Shown one piece after another: positions 18,037 through 26,995 of a stretch of DNA of 64,000 nucleotides (position 1 is its first letter; every line of letters starts with the position of its first letter). A model generated the notes under the pieces. It saw only the letters and a program-made list of their open reading frames with translations, was not told the DNA's origin and did not search any database. This DNA comes from CAXXHQ01 sp963665265. Lineage in GTDB: Bacteria; Planctomycetota; Planctomycetia; Pirellulales; Thermoguttaceae. Where the stretch lies: the NCBI GenBank assembly GCA_963665265.2, contig OY762224.2, positions 744,001 to 808,000 on the forward strand. The letters are read 5' to 3'. The position numbers and the translations under genes were made by a program.

Positions 18037-20085
18037 CTAAAGTCTGCTCTTCGGATGCAGCCACGGACTCGAAAACTGAACTGTCAGCGATATAATTCCG
18101 GCCAGCATCGGCATCCACGGTTGAGGGAAGTCAAGGAAAAACGATGCGACCCACGCTAAAAACATCGAGGCGACGACCGACCCTATCCGCGCTCGAGAAG
18201 TACGTAACGGATTGGCCTGCCTTTGCCAGTTAATCAGGAAAAAAGTTGCTCCGAATACGGCGATGAACGCCATAGCGGTCGGCACGTCGCGGTTCAAGTA
18301 AAAAGCGACGTTTCTATAAAGACCTTCCGCACGAGCAAAATCGCGGTTGTGCGTCAGTTGCATGAAGAACCAGCTTTGCATGCCGAAAGCCGCGCAACCC
18401 AAGGCCATACCGATCATCATCTGCGTAAAGCGATGCAGCAGCGGTTCGTCCGCTTTGCCTTCCCAGTATTTCGCAGGGATAAGTATCGACCATGTGCCGA
18501 GCAAACCGACGCCCAACAGCCAGGCGATTTGCGGAACGCTTGGTTGCGTGCCCACGAAACACGCGATGAACGAGATCAAAGCCGTGGCGGCGCAGACGAC
18601 GAACGCCGCCGTCAGCATCGAGCCCAGCAGTTCGGTCATGCGTTCGCGCGGAGTGCGGAGAACGAGCGCCGGCTTCGGTTTTTCCCGCCAGCGGCGTTTT
18701 TTCCACTTCGGCTTGGCTTCCGCCGCCGCTTTGAATTTTCCCGCTTCGACCCGTATTTGTTGCGCCGCCGATTCGACGACGGCCTTTGCTTTAATCGCCG
18801 CTTCCCGAGCCGGAGTCCCGGTCGCGGCGGGGTTCGACGTCTCCAAAACGATCGCGCGAATCAGTCTATACAGCAGATACAAAATGCAGCATGCCGCGAT
18901 AGGACCGATCGTCATCGGCGCCGAAAACGCCGCCACGACGATGATAAGGCCCTTGATCGGCCAAGGCGCTTCGTTCCAAAAACGACAGTAGCCGTTCCAG
19001 ATTCGCGTAAGCGCGGCGGTCACCGGGTCCGTTTGACCTTGTTTGCCGAAAATGATCGTTTCTGCGTGAGGATTGCTTTTCCCCCCGAGGTGATCGTGTT
19101 GATAGCCCGTTAAATCGGCGGCTCCTCCGGCCGCCTTATCGCGGAACGGCGGTGGAGACGACGACTGTCGAACGCGGCTCAGATCCGACGCCTCGTTCGG
19201 CGCGCCCGGAAGCGCCGCCAGCATCTCATGCACCGAACGGATCCGCTTTTCAGGATCCTTTTCCAACGCTCGGGTCACAATTGTGCGGTACGGCTCGGCC
19301 AAAGCCGAAACGTCGGGCTGAGCCGTTAAATGTTTCATTAAGACTTCGCCCACGCTCTCGCCGTCGAACGGCACGCGACCGGTTAGCATTTCGTAAAGCA
19401 TGATTCCCAGCGCGTAAACGTCGATCTCTTTGCCGTATCGACCGTTCGCCACTTCCGGCGCCATATAATGAACCGTGCCGATGCTCTCCGTGTGACCGCT
19501 GCGCCGACTGCACGAGATGAACTTTGAGAGTCCGTAGTCGCCGACTTTGACGACCCCTTCCTCTGAAAAGACGTTGCCTGGCTTCAAGTCGCGGTGAACG
19601 ATGCCGTGGTCGTGCAAATAGGCGACCGCCGCGCCCACGCCGCGAAACCACGCCAAAGCCGTCTCCTCGTGCATGCCGTTCGGATTGTTTTCCACGCAGT
19701 CTTGCAGCGACTCGCCGCCGACGAACTCCATCACCACCCAAGTGTCGCCGGTCGCGTCTTGGCGAATGTCGAAAAGCGAGAGCAAGTTCGGATGCTTTAA
19801 GTTCAAGCATTGCTTAATGCCTCGCAACTCCACGTCGAGATTGCGGCGAATCAGCTTCAAACCGACTTCTTTGCCGGCGTCGCTCACGGCGTAATAGATT
19901 TCGCCGAAGCCCCCTTGGCCGACGCCGCGCTTGATCGTGTATCCGTCGAGCGGACGCGATCCGCTGGCGTAAACGAATTTATTGCTCGATCGCGCGGAGC
20001 CTTGGGCCGGCGATTGTTCGCCGCCCGAGGCGTTCGGCGCGTCGGCGCCCGCGTTCGATTCCACGGCGATGTTTCGATCTTGCAT
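18037..20085 (-). CDS. Membrane Ser/Thr protein kinase
   Basis: The protein has 682 residues. The kinase domain spans about 49-290. It has the glycine loop GVGQGGFGE (54-62), the ATP-binding lysine in VGLKLI (Lys78), HRDLKPGN (164-171), DYG in place of DFG (183-185), the activation segment with GTVHYMAPE (203-211) and RVPFDGE. All catalytic residues are present. The long linker of about 290-375 is polar. Residues about 375-680 hold five to six membrane helices in two groups with a basic cytoplasmic loop between them (KPKWKKRRWREKPK). No extracellular sensor domain is obvious. It is a Hanks-type kinase of the PknB group. The FHA-like gene upstream on the same strand is a likely partner, since FHA domains bind phosphothreonine. 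Confidence 0.92.
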   Translation of the reverse strand: MQDRNIAVESNAGADAPNASGGEQSPAQGSARSSNKFVYASGSRPLDGYTIKRGVGQGGFGEIYYAVSDAGKEVGLKLIRRNLDVELRGIKQCLNLKHPNLLSLFDIRQDATGDTWVVMEFVGGESLQDCVENNPNGMHEETALAWFRGVGAAVAYLHDHGIVHRDLKPGNVFSEEGVVKVGDYGLSKFISCSRRSGHTESIGTVHYMAPEVANGRYGKEIDVYALGIMLYEMLTGRVPFDGESVGEVLMKHLTAQPDVSALAEPYRTIVTRALEKDPEKRIRSVHEMLAALPGAPNEASDLSRVRQSSSPPPFRDKAAGGAADLTGYQHDHLGGKSNPHAETIIFGKQGQTDPVTAALTRIWNGYCRFWNEAPWPIKGLIIVVAAFSAPMTIGPIAACCILYLLYRLIRAIVLETSNPAATGTPAREAAIKAKAVVESAAQQIRVEAGKFKAAAEAKPKWKKRRWREKPKPALVLRTPRERMTELLGSMLTAAFVVCAATALISFIACFVGTQPSVPQIAWLLGVGLLGTWSILIPAKYWEGKADEPLLHRFTQMMIGMALGCAAFGMQSWFFMQLTHNRDFARAEGLYRNVAFYLNRDVPTAMAFIAVFGATFFLINWQRQANPLRTSRARIGSVVASMFLAWVASFFLDFPQPWMPMLAGIISLTVQFSSPWLHPKSRL

Positions 20086-20156
20086 GACTTTCGTTCCCGC
20101 TTCGGACGAAAATGAATTCTGACGAGCGAACGTCTATTGTATCAAAGATATTTTAG

Positions 20157-20215
20157 ACAGGATTCGCAAGATTTACGAGTTTGTTCGAGAATCTTGTCGA
20201 TCTTGCGAAGCCTGT
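20157..20215. repeat. Inverted repeat between kinase and FHA-like genes
   Basis: Arms ACAGGATTCGCAAGAT (20157-20172) and ATCTTGCGAAGCCTGT (20200-20215) pair with one mismatch around a 27-base loop. There is no T-run, so it is not a standard terminator. Similar ACAGGATT-type dispersed repeats are common in bacterial genomes. Confidence 0.55.
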
Positions 20216-20239
20216 GCGATTTTCCCGCTTCATTCGCGT

Positions 20240-20902
20240 TTAAAACACCCGCGGGATCGGTTCGAGTTTGAAGCTGAATCCTTCGCCTCGAACCTGGGAA
20301 TTCATATGTATCTTCCCGCGGTCCTTGCGCCGAACGCCGTCAATCTCCAGCTCGCCCGACGTTCGGCAAAACATTTCGTCGTCGTGACGAAATATCATTA
20401 TCTCTTTTTCCCACCGACGACATAGGATGTGGTTGTGCGCTTGCGGTCCCATCAGGCAACTGTCCGCCATCAGCAGCGCCGCATCGCACTTCGGAGCTGT
20501 GCGATGCGGACTGACGAATTCCAACCTCGCCGAGGCGCTGAGCGCGTGCGGCCGTCGAAATCGAAGCCGCACCGTCTCGCCCAGCGTGATCTCGCAACCG
20601 TCTGTCAACATCGCGTAACCGACCACCGGCTTTCCGCCGACCTTCGTCTCGCGAATCGCCTCGATTACGTAACCTTCGCTGTCTCGGCGAATCCGAGCGT
20701 GCCGCTGCGACAAGTCGCCTAATATCGGAACGTCCACGCGGCAACGATCGCTCGGCTGGCCGAGGATGATCGAATCGTTCGGGCAAACCCAATAAGCCCC
20801 GACCGAGTCGATCCAGAGGAAAAAATTCTCGAGCCGGTTTTCGCCGCGACCGTCCATCGTCGTCATTCCCCGAACTTTGTTTCTGTTGGCTAATAATCTC
20901 AT
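20240..20902 (-). CDS. FHA-like domain protein
   Basis: The product has up to 220 residues. Residues about 35-120 look like a forkhead-associated domain: SIILGQPSDRCRVDVPI, then GDLSQRHARIRRDSEGYVIEA with the conserved serine and histidine, then the turn KVGGKPV and GCEITLGETVRLRF. These parts fit the phosphothreonine-binding loops of FHA domains. The C-terminal half (about 130-220) has a segment ending KLEPIP and no domain known to me. Three starts are possible. The ATG at 20857 has a GGGGA nine bases upstream and may be the real one, because the 5' ATG has no ribosome-binding site. It probably works with the kinase encoded next to it. Confidence 0.7.
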   Translation of the reverse strand: MRLLANRNKVRGMTTMDGRGENRLENFFLWIDSVGAYWVCPNDSIILGQPSDRCRVDVPILGDLSQRHARIRRDSEGYVIEAIRETKVGGKPVVGYAMLTDGCEITLGETVRLRFRRPHALSASARLEFVSPHRTAPKCDAALLMADSCLMGPQAHNHILCRRWEKEIMIFRHDDEMFCRTSGELEIDGVRRKDRGKIHMNSQVRGEGFSFKLEPIPRVF

Positions 20903-21049
20903 AGTAGCAAACCAACGTCAGGAAGTCACGGACGGGGGGGATTCTGTTCCAAACGCCCTCTGCGGCCTCTGTTCAGCCGCGACCCGCAGGGGGCGCGTTT
21001 ACGCAGTCTCGATTTGTTCCGTCAGGCCCCGCAGCGCCTGAACCGCATA

Positions 21050-21925
21050 TTACTTCGATTGTTGCGCCACGGCCGTCGCTTCGACCGTCTTGCTTTCAAC
21101 CTTCGCGTCGACGTCGATCGGCGTCTTTGCGGCGTTCGAAGCCACGGCGGTCGCTTTCGGCGACGGCGTGAAATACTCCGTCACTTGCTCTTCGACGTTG
21201 TCCGCCGAAGGCTTGCTCACCGGAATCTCGTCGCGGAAATTCACCTCGGCGTTCACCAACTTCTCGGCCACTTCCAAACGATTGCGAAGACCGGCCACCA
21301 ATTCTTTAACGTTGCCCAGTTGGCTGTCGTCGAATTGATACTTGCTCGTCGTCTGCGCCGCCGCGATCATCTGCGATCGGGCTTCCAAATTCTCCACGTC
21401 AACCTGCAATTGACGCTTGGCGGCAAGCATCCCTTCCAATTTCGAACGCGCCGCCTCAAGACTCTTTTGACGAGCGCGAAGAATCTCCTTCAAGCTCGCC
21501 ACCGTCGCGTCCGAAGTCTTGAATCTCTCGAAGCGATTCGATAAATCGCCCCGCACTTCATCCGGCGTGTACGTCCGGCTCGCATACTGGTAAACCGATT
21601 TCTTCTGGGCGAGATCGCTCTTCAACTTCAATATCTGATCTTTGTCTTTCGCGAGCTTCGTTTCCGAATCGGAGATCTGTTCCTCCAAACGCGCCACCTC
21701 GACCTCTTCCTTCGCGATGATGTGCATGTTCTTCCGAACTTCAGGAACAAGGTCCTTAATCATGTTCCGGGCGCGATCAATTTGGAATTCGATCGGCACC
21801 GCCTCTTGGGCCGAGTCGGCGACGTAGCCGCCCGCGGTCCGAATGTAACTCACGGCATGCGTGTTGACGATGATAAATCCCGCTACGCCCACGACGACCA
21901 ATACGATCAATAGCTTCTTGAGCAT
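21050..21925 (-). CDS. Membrane-anchored coiled-coil protein
   Basis: The start at 21925 is well supported by GGAGGG eight bases upstream. The protein has 291 residues. A single membrane helix (LLIVLVVVGVAGFIIV, residues 4-20) is followed by a long predicted coiled coil (about 48-220) with heptads such as EEVEVARLEEQISDSETKLAKD and LKEILRARQKSLEAARSKLEG. The C-terminal 60 residues are rich in Ala, Thr and Pro and look disordered. Similar single-helix coiled-coil proteins are frequent in planctomycetes, but I cannot name a family with certainty. It may organise the envelope or a secretion system. It lies upstream of the FHA-like and kinase genes on the same strand. Confidence 0.75.
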   Translation of the reverse strand: MLKKLLIVLVVVGVAGFIIVNTHAVSYIRTAGGYVADSAQEAVPIEFQIDRARNMIKDLVPEVRKNMHIIAKEEVEVARLEEQISDSETKLAKDKDQILKLKSDLAQKKSVYQYASRTYTPDEVRGDLSNRFERFKTSDATVASLKEILRARQKSLEAARSKLEGMLAAKRQLQVDVENLEARSQMIAAAQTTSKYQFDDSQLGNVKELVAGLRNRLEVAEKLVNAEVNFRDEIPVSKPSADNVEEQVTEYFTPSPKATAVASNAAKTPIDVDAKVESKTVEATAVAQQSK

Positions 21926-22206
21926 GACAAAGCCCTCCGAAAAATGGGTTTGGTTTCTTAACCTGGACAAAGAAAAGGGGTTACGGCGAATTCGGCCTTC
22001 GGTTTCTCGCTCACGCCCTGTCGATCTTGCGACTTGCGAGCCAAGCGGAACTGTCGGTCGTTCAGAGAGGTTATTCGCCGCCTCCGAAACAATCTTGGAA
22101 ATTTCCGTTTTTTTTCAGGGGGGCGCTTTTCTCGTCCTTTTTCCGCAGCCTTGGACTTCCGACAGGAAAAAGGTATGCTTTACGTAACTCCAAGACTGAT
22201 AAGATT

Positions 22207-23331
22207 ATGCAAAATCATCCCGACCAACTCGTTCAACAAATCCACGATTCTCCCTGGAAAGCCGTTTTGGCGATCACCGGGGGGGGCTGCCGTGCCGTCA
22301 ATGAACTCCTCGAAGTCCCCGGCGCTTCAAGAACCTTAATCGAGGCGGTCGTCCCCTATTCGCCGCAGGCCCTGACGCAATGGGTCGGCGGACGGGTCGA
22401 TGAGCATTGCTCCTCGCGAACCGCCCGGGCTATGGCCATGCGCGCTTATCTCCGTGGCCTTGCCTGCAACCCGAACGGAACGCCCACCGCAGGCGTTTCC
22501 TGCACCGCCGCCTTGACCACCGATCGGCCGAAACGAGGCCCCCATCGCATTTTCGTCGCCGCGCAAACCAACTCGACGACGTCGGTTCAGCATCTGGAAT
22601 TGCTCAAAGATCGACGCAGCCGGGTCGAAGAGGAACGCATCGCCGCAAACATGATCTTGAACGCCGTCGCCGAAACCTGCGGAATCGCCGGTCGTTGGCC
22701 GCTCGAATTGCTCGAAGGCGAAGTCGTCGCCGCCGAAAGAATCGAAGCCTCGCGCGATCGGCAAGAGTTGCTCTTGGGACGCGTCGAGTTCATCTCAAAC
22801 AAGTCCGGCCAGCCGACGCCGAGCGCGCTCTTTTCCGGAGCGTTCAATCCGATCCACGTCGGACATCGCCGCATTGCGCAAATCGCCTCCGAGATTTTGC
22901 AAAAACCGATCGCCTGGGAAATGTCCGTGCTGAACGTGGAAAAGCCGCCGATGGACTTCATGGAAATTGAGCGGCGCCTGAAGCAGTTCGACGACGAGAC
23001 AACCGTGTTGTTGACTCGCGCCGCCACGTTCGAGGAGAAGTCGCGACTCTTCCCCGGCGCCACGTTCATCGTCGGCGCCGATACCATTCGACGCATCGGC
23101 ATGGCCAGCTACTACGCTTGCGACGAAAACGCCTGCCGTTGCGCGCTCGAACGAATCGCCCATCGCGGCTGCCGCTTTCTCGTATTCGGCCGCGACCTCG
23201 GCACCGGCTTTATGCGCCTGCCCGATCTAGAAATTCCTGAAGCGCTTCGCGCCATCTGCACTGAAGTCCCGCCGGAAAAATTCCGCGAGGATATCTCTTC
23301 GACCCTCCTTCGCCGTGAAGCGGGCCGCTAA
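22207..23331 (+). CDS. Fused PncC-type NMN deamidase and NadD-type nucleotidyltransferase
   Basis: The protein has 374 residues from the ATG at 22207. Upstream codons in the frame are not protein-like. Residues 8-160 match the CinA C-terminal (PncC) amidohydrolase fold: AVLAITGGGCRAVNELLEVPG, then TLIEAVVPYS and a conserved Ala/Met-rich helix. Residues 205-374 form a nucleotidyltransferase with SGAFNPIHVGH (210-220, the GxFNPxHxGH motif) and ISSTLLR (363-369, the ISSTxxR motif). PncC turns nicotinamide mononucleotide into nicotinate mononucleotide. NadD adenylates that product to nicotinate adenine dinucleotide. The fusion would channel NMN straight back into NAD synthesis. Substrate assignment follows the families. 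It is a single gene with no operon partner. Confidence 0.8.
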   Translation: MQNHPDQLVQQIHDSPWKAVLAITGGGCRAVNELLEVPGASRTLIEAVVPYSPQALTQWVGGRVDEHCSSRTARAMAMRAYLRGLACNPNGTPTAGVSCTAALTTDRPKRGPHRIFVAAQTNSTTSVQHLELLKDRRSRVEEERIAANMILNAVAETCGIAGRWPLELLEGEVVAAERIEASRDRQELLLGRVEFISNKSGQPTPSALFSGAFNPIHVGHRRIAQIASEILQKPIAWEMSVLNVEKPPMDFMEIERRLKQFDDETTVLLTRAATFEEKSRLFPGATFIVGADTIRRIGMASYYACDENACRCALERIAHRGCRFLVFGRDLGTGFMRLPDLEIPEALRAICTEVPPEKFREDISSTLLRREAGR

Positions 23332-23496
23332 CGAGAATCCAATTTAAGCGTTGTGCTTGGGGCGCCGCTGGCTGCTTGCCAGCCAGTGTGCTTTCCGGAA
23401 ATGTCCGAGGCGGGGCGCTATGCCCACGCTTCCGTGGGATGTTTTTCTGGAAAAACCGCTCCATGCCTTGTTCAAATTAAATTTCGCGATTCTTCT

Positions 23497-23528
23497 CCCT
23501 CCCCTACGCCCTCTGCCCTACCCTCTAC
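23497..23528 (+). repeat. C-rich CCCTA-like intergenic repeat
   Basis: A run of degenerate CCCTA/CCCTAC units lies between two convergent genes and overlaps the last bases of fumC. Other plus-strand copies are at 16440-16467, 18000-18034, 28598-28624, 33988-34025 and 48590-48633. Confidence 0.5.
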
Positions 23529-24958
23529 TTGTCCGCTTCTTCCGGGTGAATCATGTTCCACGGATTGAGCGCGGCGTTTAATTCGTCTTCGGGCAAAAGG
23601 TCTTTCTCTCGGCAAAGTTGGCGGATCGTTTTGCCGGTCTTGAACGCCTCTTTCGCCAATGCCGCCGCCTTCTCGTACCCAATAAGCGGATTGAGAGCCG
23701 TGACGAGCGAAAGGCTCTTTTCAACCGAGGCCGCACACACCTCTTTGTTCGCTTCCATGCCGTTCAGACAAGAGACCGCCAAAGCCGTGAACGCGTTCGA
23801 TAACAAGTGCGCGCTCTCGATCGCGCAAAGCCCCATCACCGGCATCATGGCGTTCAGTTGAAATTGACCGCCGGCGGCTCCGCAAGTGGATATCGTCACG
23901 TCGTTCCCCATCACGCGGGCGGCGACCTGCATCGCGCTTTCGCAAATGACCGGATTCACTTTGCCGGGCATGATCGAACTGCCGGGCTGTAAGTCAGGAA
24001 GCCGAATTTCGTAAAAGCCGCAACGAGGCCCCGACGCCAGCCAGCGGATGTTGTTCGCCAAGTTAAATAGCGTCACCGCGATGGTCTTTAATTGACCGTG
24101 GCATTCGACTAAAGCGTCGCGCTGCGCATTCGCTTCGAAATGGTTCGTCGCCTCGCGAAACGGAATGCCGGTGCGCACGGAGAGAAAATTACAGACGCGG
24201 GAGCCGAATTCAGGATGTGTGTTGATGCCGGTGCCGACCGCCGTCCCGCCAATGGGCAATTCCATGACGCTCTCAATGCCCGCCGCGGCGCGGCCCACCG
24301 CCAGTTGAAGTTGACGAGCCATGCCGCCGATCTCCTGCCCCAGCGTCATCGGCGTGGCGTCGGCCAAATGCGTGCGGCCGATCTTCAGCACGTCCAACCA
24401 TTTCCCCGCCTTCTCATACAGCGCGTGATAGGCGCGAGTAATCCCGGGAATCAATTCTTCGTTGATCGTTTTTCCGACCGCGACATGGATCGCCGATGGG
24501 AATACGTCGTTCGTGCTTTGCCCCATGTTCACGTGATCGTTCGGATGGATCGGCTTTTCGGGCGAGAAGCGATCTCCCCCCGAAAGTTCGATCGCCCGAT
24601 TCGCGATCACTTCGTTAATGTTCATATTGCTCGACGTGCCCGAGCCGGTTTGAAAGACGTCCACCGGGAATTGACTGTCGAATTGGCCGTCGGCGACGTC
24701 GGCGCATGCCTTGAGCAAGGCGTCAATCTGACGTTCGTTGAGCGGGTTTTTGCCCGTCCCCGAAAGCTTCCCTAAATCGCGATTGGCCGTGGCCGCCGCG
24801 AGTTTCACCAGCCCCATCGCCCGAATCAATTGCCAGGGAAGCCGGTAGCCGGAAATCTGGAAATTTTCGACGGCGCGTTGCGTTTGCGCGCCGTAGTAAG
24901 CGTCGGAAGGCAAATGCACTTCGCCCATCGAGTCACGCTCGGTTCGGTAGTCGGCCAT
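23525..24958 (-). CDS. fumC: Class II fumarate hydratase
   Basis: The 477-residue protein matches the full length of FumC. It catalyses the reversible hydration of fumarate to malate in the TCA cycle and acts as a soluble tetramer. Family signatures are present. GSGTSSNMNINEVIANRA is in the first conserved region. GRTHLADATPMTLGQE follows in the second. The superfamily signature GSSIMPGKVNP lies on the flexible active-site loop with the catalytic serine. HPNDHVNMGQSTNDVFP forms the substrate pocket. No iron-sulfur cysteines are needed in this class, and none of that type is seen. The start at 24958 gives the usual N-terminus (RTERDSMGEVHLP). The next gene upstream on the same strand is a histidine phosphatase 42 bases away. 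Confidence 0.97.
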   Translation of the reverse strand: MADYRTERDSMGEVHLPSDAYYGAQTQRAVENFQISGYRLPWQLIRAMGLVKLAAATANRDLGKLSGTGKNPLNERQIDALLKACADVADGQFDSQFPVDVFQTGSGTSSNMNINEVIANRAIELSGGDRFSPEKPIHPNDHVNMGQSTNDVFPSAIHVAVGKTINEELIPGITRAYHALYEKAGKWLDVLKIGRTHLADATPMTLGQEIGGMARQLQLAVGRAAAGIESVMELPIGGTAVGTGINTHPEFGSRVCNFLSVRTGIPFREATNHFEANAQRDALVECHGQLKTIAVTLFNLANNIRWLASGPRCGFYEIRLPDLQPGSSIMPGKVNPVICESAMQVAARVMGNDVTISTCGAAGGQFQLNAMMPVMGLCAIESAHLLSNAFTALAVSCLNGMEANKEVCAASVEKSLSLVTALNPLIGYEKAAALAKEAFKTGKTIRQLCREKDLLPEDELNAALNPWNMIHPEEADK

Positions 24959-25000
24959 GGCGGAATTCGGGGGTCAAGGGATAGGGAAATGAAAATGAAA

Positions 25001-25630
25001 CTAAATATCGCCGCTGCCCGATAGACCGACCTCGCGCAAATGCGAAATCTGATCCATCGCTCTTAACGTAAATGTACCCTCCGGCCCGGCGGTAACAATA
25101 GTGATCGAGCCGTTTTGGAGAGAAAATGGCGGCTCCTTTGGCGACATATTCGAAATATGCTTCACCACGCCGATCAATAGACGGCCGTGGGCGAAGACGG
25201 CGATTCGTTTATACGGCAGTTTCGCCGCGTCGCCGAGCGCCTCTTCGGCGCGTGCGATCAATTGCCGCCGCGATTCGCCCCCCGGCACGACGAAGTCCAA
25301 GTCCTCGCTATGCCAGAGCTCCAGCTCCTTCGCATGCGTCCGCTTCAACTCTTCCCGGGTTTTGCCTTGAAAAATCCCGACGTTGATCTCTTTCAGCCGC
25401 GGCTCCGAAATAATCGGCAGTCCCAGGCGCCGCGAAGATACTTCAGCCGTTTCCCAGGCTCGCTTCAAGGGCGACGAAATGATCGCCTCGATCGATTCGC
25501 CCCCCAGCCGTTCGGCGATCGCTTCGGCCTGCCGCCGTCCAAAGTCGGAAAGCGGAACGTCTAACTGTCCTTGAATCCGCCCTTCGGCGTTCGAAACGCT
25601 TTCGCCGTGACGAATTAAGTACAAATCCAT
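25001..25630 (-). CDS. Histidine phosphatase (phosphoglycerate mutase-like)
   Basis: The protein has 209 residues, typical of the branch 1 histidine phosphatase superfamily. The N-terminus MDLYLIRHGESVSNAEGR carries the RHG motif with the phospho-accepting His8. LSDFGRRQAEAIAERL follows, then ISSPLKRAWETAEVSS, where the arginine binds phosphate. The acid and second histidine lie in VGIFQGKTREEL and VFAHGRLLIGVV, the latter giving the late catalytic His. Members dephosphorylate sugar phosphates, cobalamin precursors or act as mutases. The true substrate cannot be read from sequence. It lies just upstream of fumC on the same strand, so transcription together is possible. Confidence 0.88.
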   Translation of the reverse strand: MDLYLIRHGESVSNAEGRIQGQLDVPLSDFGRRQAEAIAERLGGESIEAIISSPLKRAWETAEVSSRRLGLPIISEPRLKEINVGIFQGKTREELKRTHAKELELWHSEDLDFVVPGGESRRQLIARAEEALGDAAKLPYKRIAVFAHGRLLIGVVKHISNMSPKEPPFSLQNGSITIVTAGPEGTFTLRAMDQISHLREVGLSGSGDI

Positions 25631-25780
25631 GGTCTTCGATGCGAGGCGGGGTGGGAACTTTTCGGCGTTGCAATCGTGTTATTCGCGCTAAATCATCGTC
25701 TTATGCCTTAGCCCCGTCAAGGACGGCGTGGATGCCCCGTTGCCCCCCACCTCTGGAAGTCGCCAGGTCGCTCCAAAAGG

Positions 25781-25809
25781 TTGACAGTACGTCGTTGCGC
25801 AACCAAAAT
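25781..25809 (+). promoter_or_regulatory. Sigma70-like promoter for the aldolase gene
   Basis: A perfect TTGACA (25781-25786) lies 17 bases before CAAAAT (25804-25809), which matches four of six bases of the -10 consensus. The ATG follows 64 bases later. A 10-base palindrome GTTGCGCAAC sits at the end of the spacer and could be an operator. Confidence 0.5.
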
Positions 25810-25872
25810 TGTTATGTCTAATCGCTAGATTATCCAATCGAATTTGACGCACTTCCGCACGGAGATTTTTTT

Positions 25873-26844
25873 ATGGCGGCCCCTTGGATTACCTATCGTC
25901 CCGAGTTGAAAGTCTTGGATTGCACTATCCGCGACGGCGGTTTGGTCAACGACCATATGTTCGAAGACGGATTCGTTAAGGCCGTCTACGACACTTGCGT
26001 CGCCTCGGGCATCGATTACATGGAGATCGGCTATAAAATCGATCGAAAAGTGACCGCCAAGGATAAGTTCGGCGATTGGAAGTTCTGCGACGAGCAAGAT
26101 ATCCGCCGCATCGTCGGCGACAATCCCACTCCGCTTAAACTGTCGGTCATGATCGACGCTGGCGGAAAATCGGATTGGCGCAACGACGTCCTACCCAAAA
26201 AAGACAGCGTTTTGGATTTGATCCGCGTCGCCTTCTACGCGCATCAGGTTTCCGAAGCGATTGACATGATTAAAGACGCCAAAGACAAAGGCTACGAAGT
26301 TGCCGCTAACTTGATGGCCGTCACGACCGTCAAAGAGCAAGAAGTCGAGCAGGTTCTAGAGGAAGTGACGAAATCGCCTGCCGACGTGATCGTCGTCGTC
26401 GATAGCTACGGTTCGATGTACGCCGAACAGGTCGAATTGCTCGTTAAAAAGTACCTGCAATATGCCTGGCAGTCGGGCAAGCAGGTTGGTATTCACGCCC
26501 ACAACAACCAGCAACTCGCCTTCGCCAACACGATCGAGTCGATTATCCACGGCGCTAACCGCGTCGACGCCTCCATGATGGGGCTCGGCCGCGGCGCCGG
26601 TAATTGCCCGATGGAATTGCTCATCGGCTTCTTGCGGAATCCGAAGTTCAAGATTCGCCCGATTTGGCAATTGCTGCAAGATTACTTGCTGCCGTTGAGC
26701 AAGACGACCGAATGGGGACCCTACGCGCAATACAATATCACCGGCCAATTGAACGAGCATCCCCGCAGCGCCATCGCCGCGCGATCGGGCGACAAAAAAG
26801 ATCAATACGCCGAGTTCTTCGACAAGATTACGAGCGAAATTTAA
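25873..26844 (+). CDS. DRE-TIM metallolyase, aldolase-type (HMGL-like)
   Basis: The protein has 323 residues and a TIM barrel of the HMGL/4-hydroxy-2-oxovalerate aldolase group. It opens with LKVLDCTIRDGGLVND, the usual D-x-T-x-R-D-G motif that holds the divalent metal and the catalytic Arg/Asp. Later GIHAHNNQQLAFAN gives the two metal-binding histidines (HxHN). DASMMGLGRGAGNCPMELL is the conserved end of the barrel. Members perform aldol cleavage or condensation on acids such as 4-hydroxy-2-oxovalerate, HMG-CoA or citramalate. The exact substrate is open. GGAG precedes the start. No dehydrogenase partner for an aldolase-dehydrogenase pair is next to it, which argues against a simple meta-cleavage role. 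Confidence 0.85.
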   Translation: MAAPWITYRPELKVLDCTIRDGGLVNDHMFEDGFVKAVYDTCVASGIDYMEIGYKIDRKVTAKDKFGDWKFCDEQDIRRIVGDNPTPLKLSVMIDAGGKSDWRNDVLPKKDSVLDLIRVAFYAHQVSEAIDMIKDAKDKGYEVAANLMAVTTVKEQEVEQVLEEVTKSPADVIVVVDSYGSMYAEQVELLVKKYLQYAWQSGKQVGIHAHNNQQLAFANTIESIIHGANRVDASMMGLGRGAGNCPMELLIGFLRNPKFKIRPIWQLLQDYLLPLSKTTEWGPYAQYNITGQLNEHPRSAIAARSGDKKDQYAEFFDKITSEI

Positions 26845-26995
26845 AACCAAGGATCCGAAGATTAATATTTTTCGCTTGAAATAGGGCCGGCGATTTGCTT
26901 CACGCGGCCGACCGTATGAGATAAGATAGCCTTGGACGCCGCCGCGGCGCTCAAGGCTTTTTCTTTTCCTTAACCGTCAATTTCGAGAATTCGCT

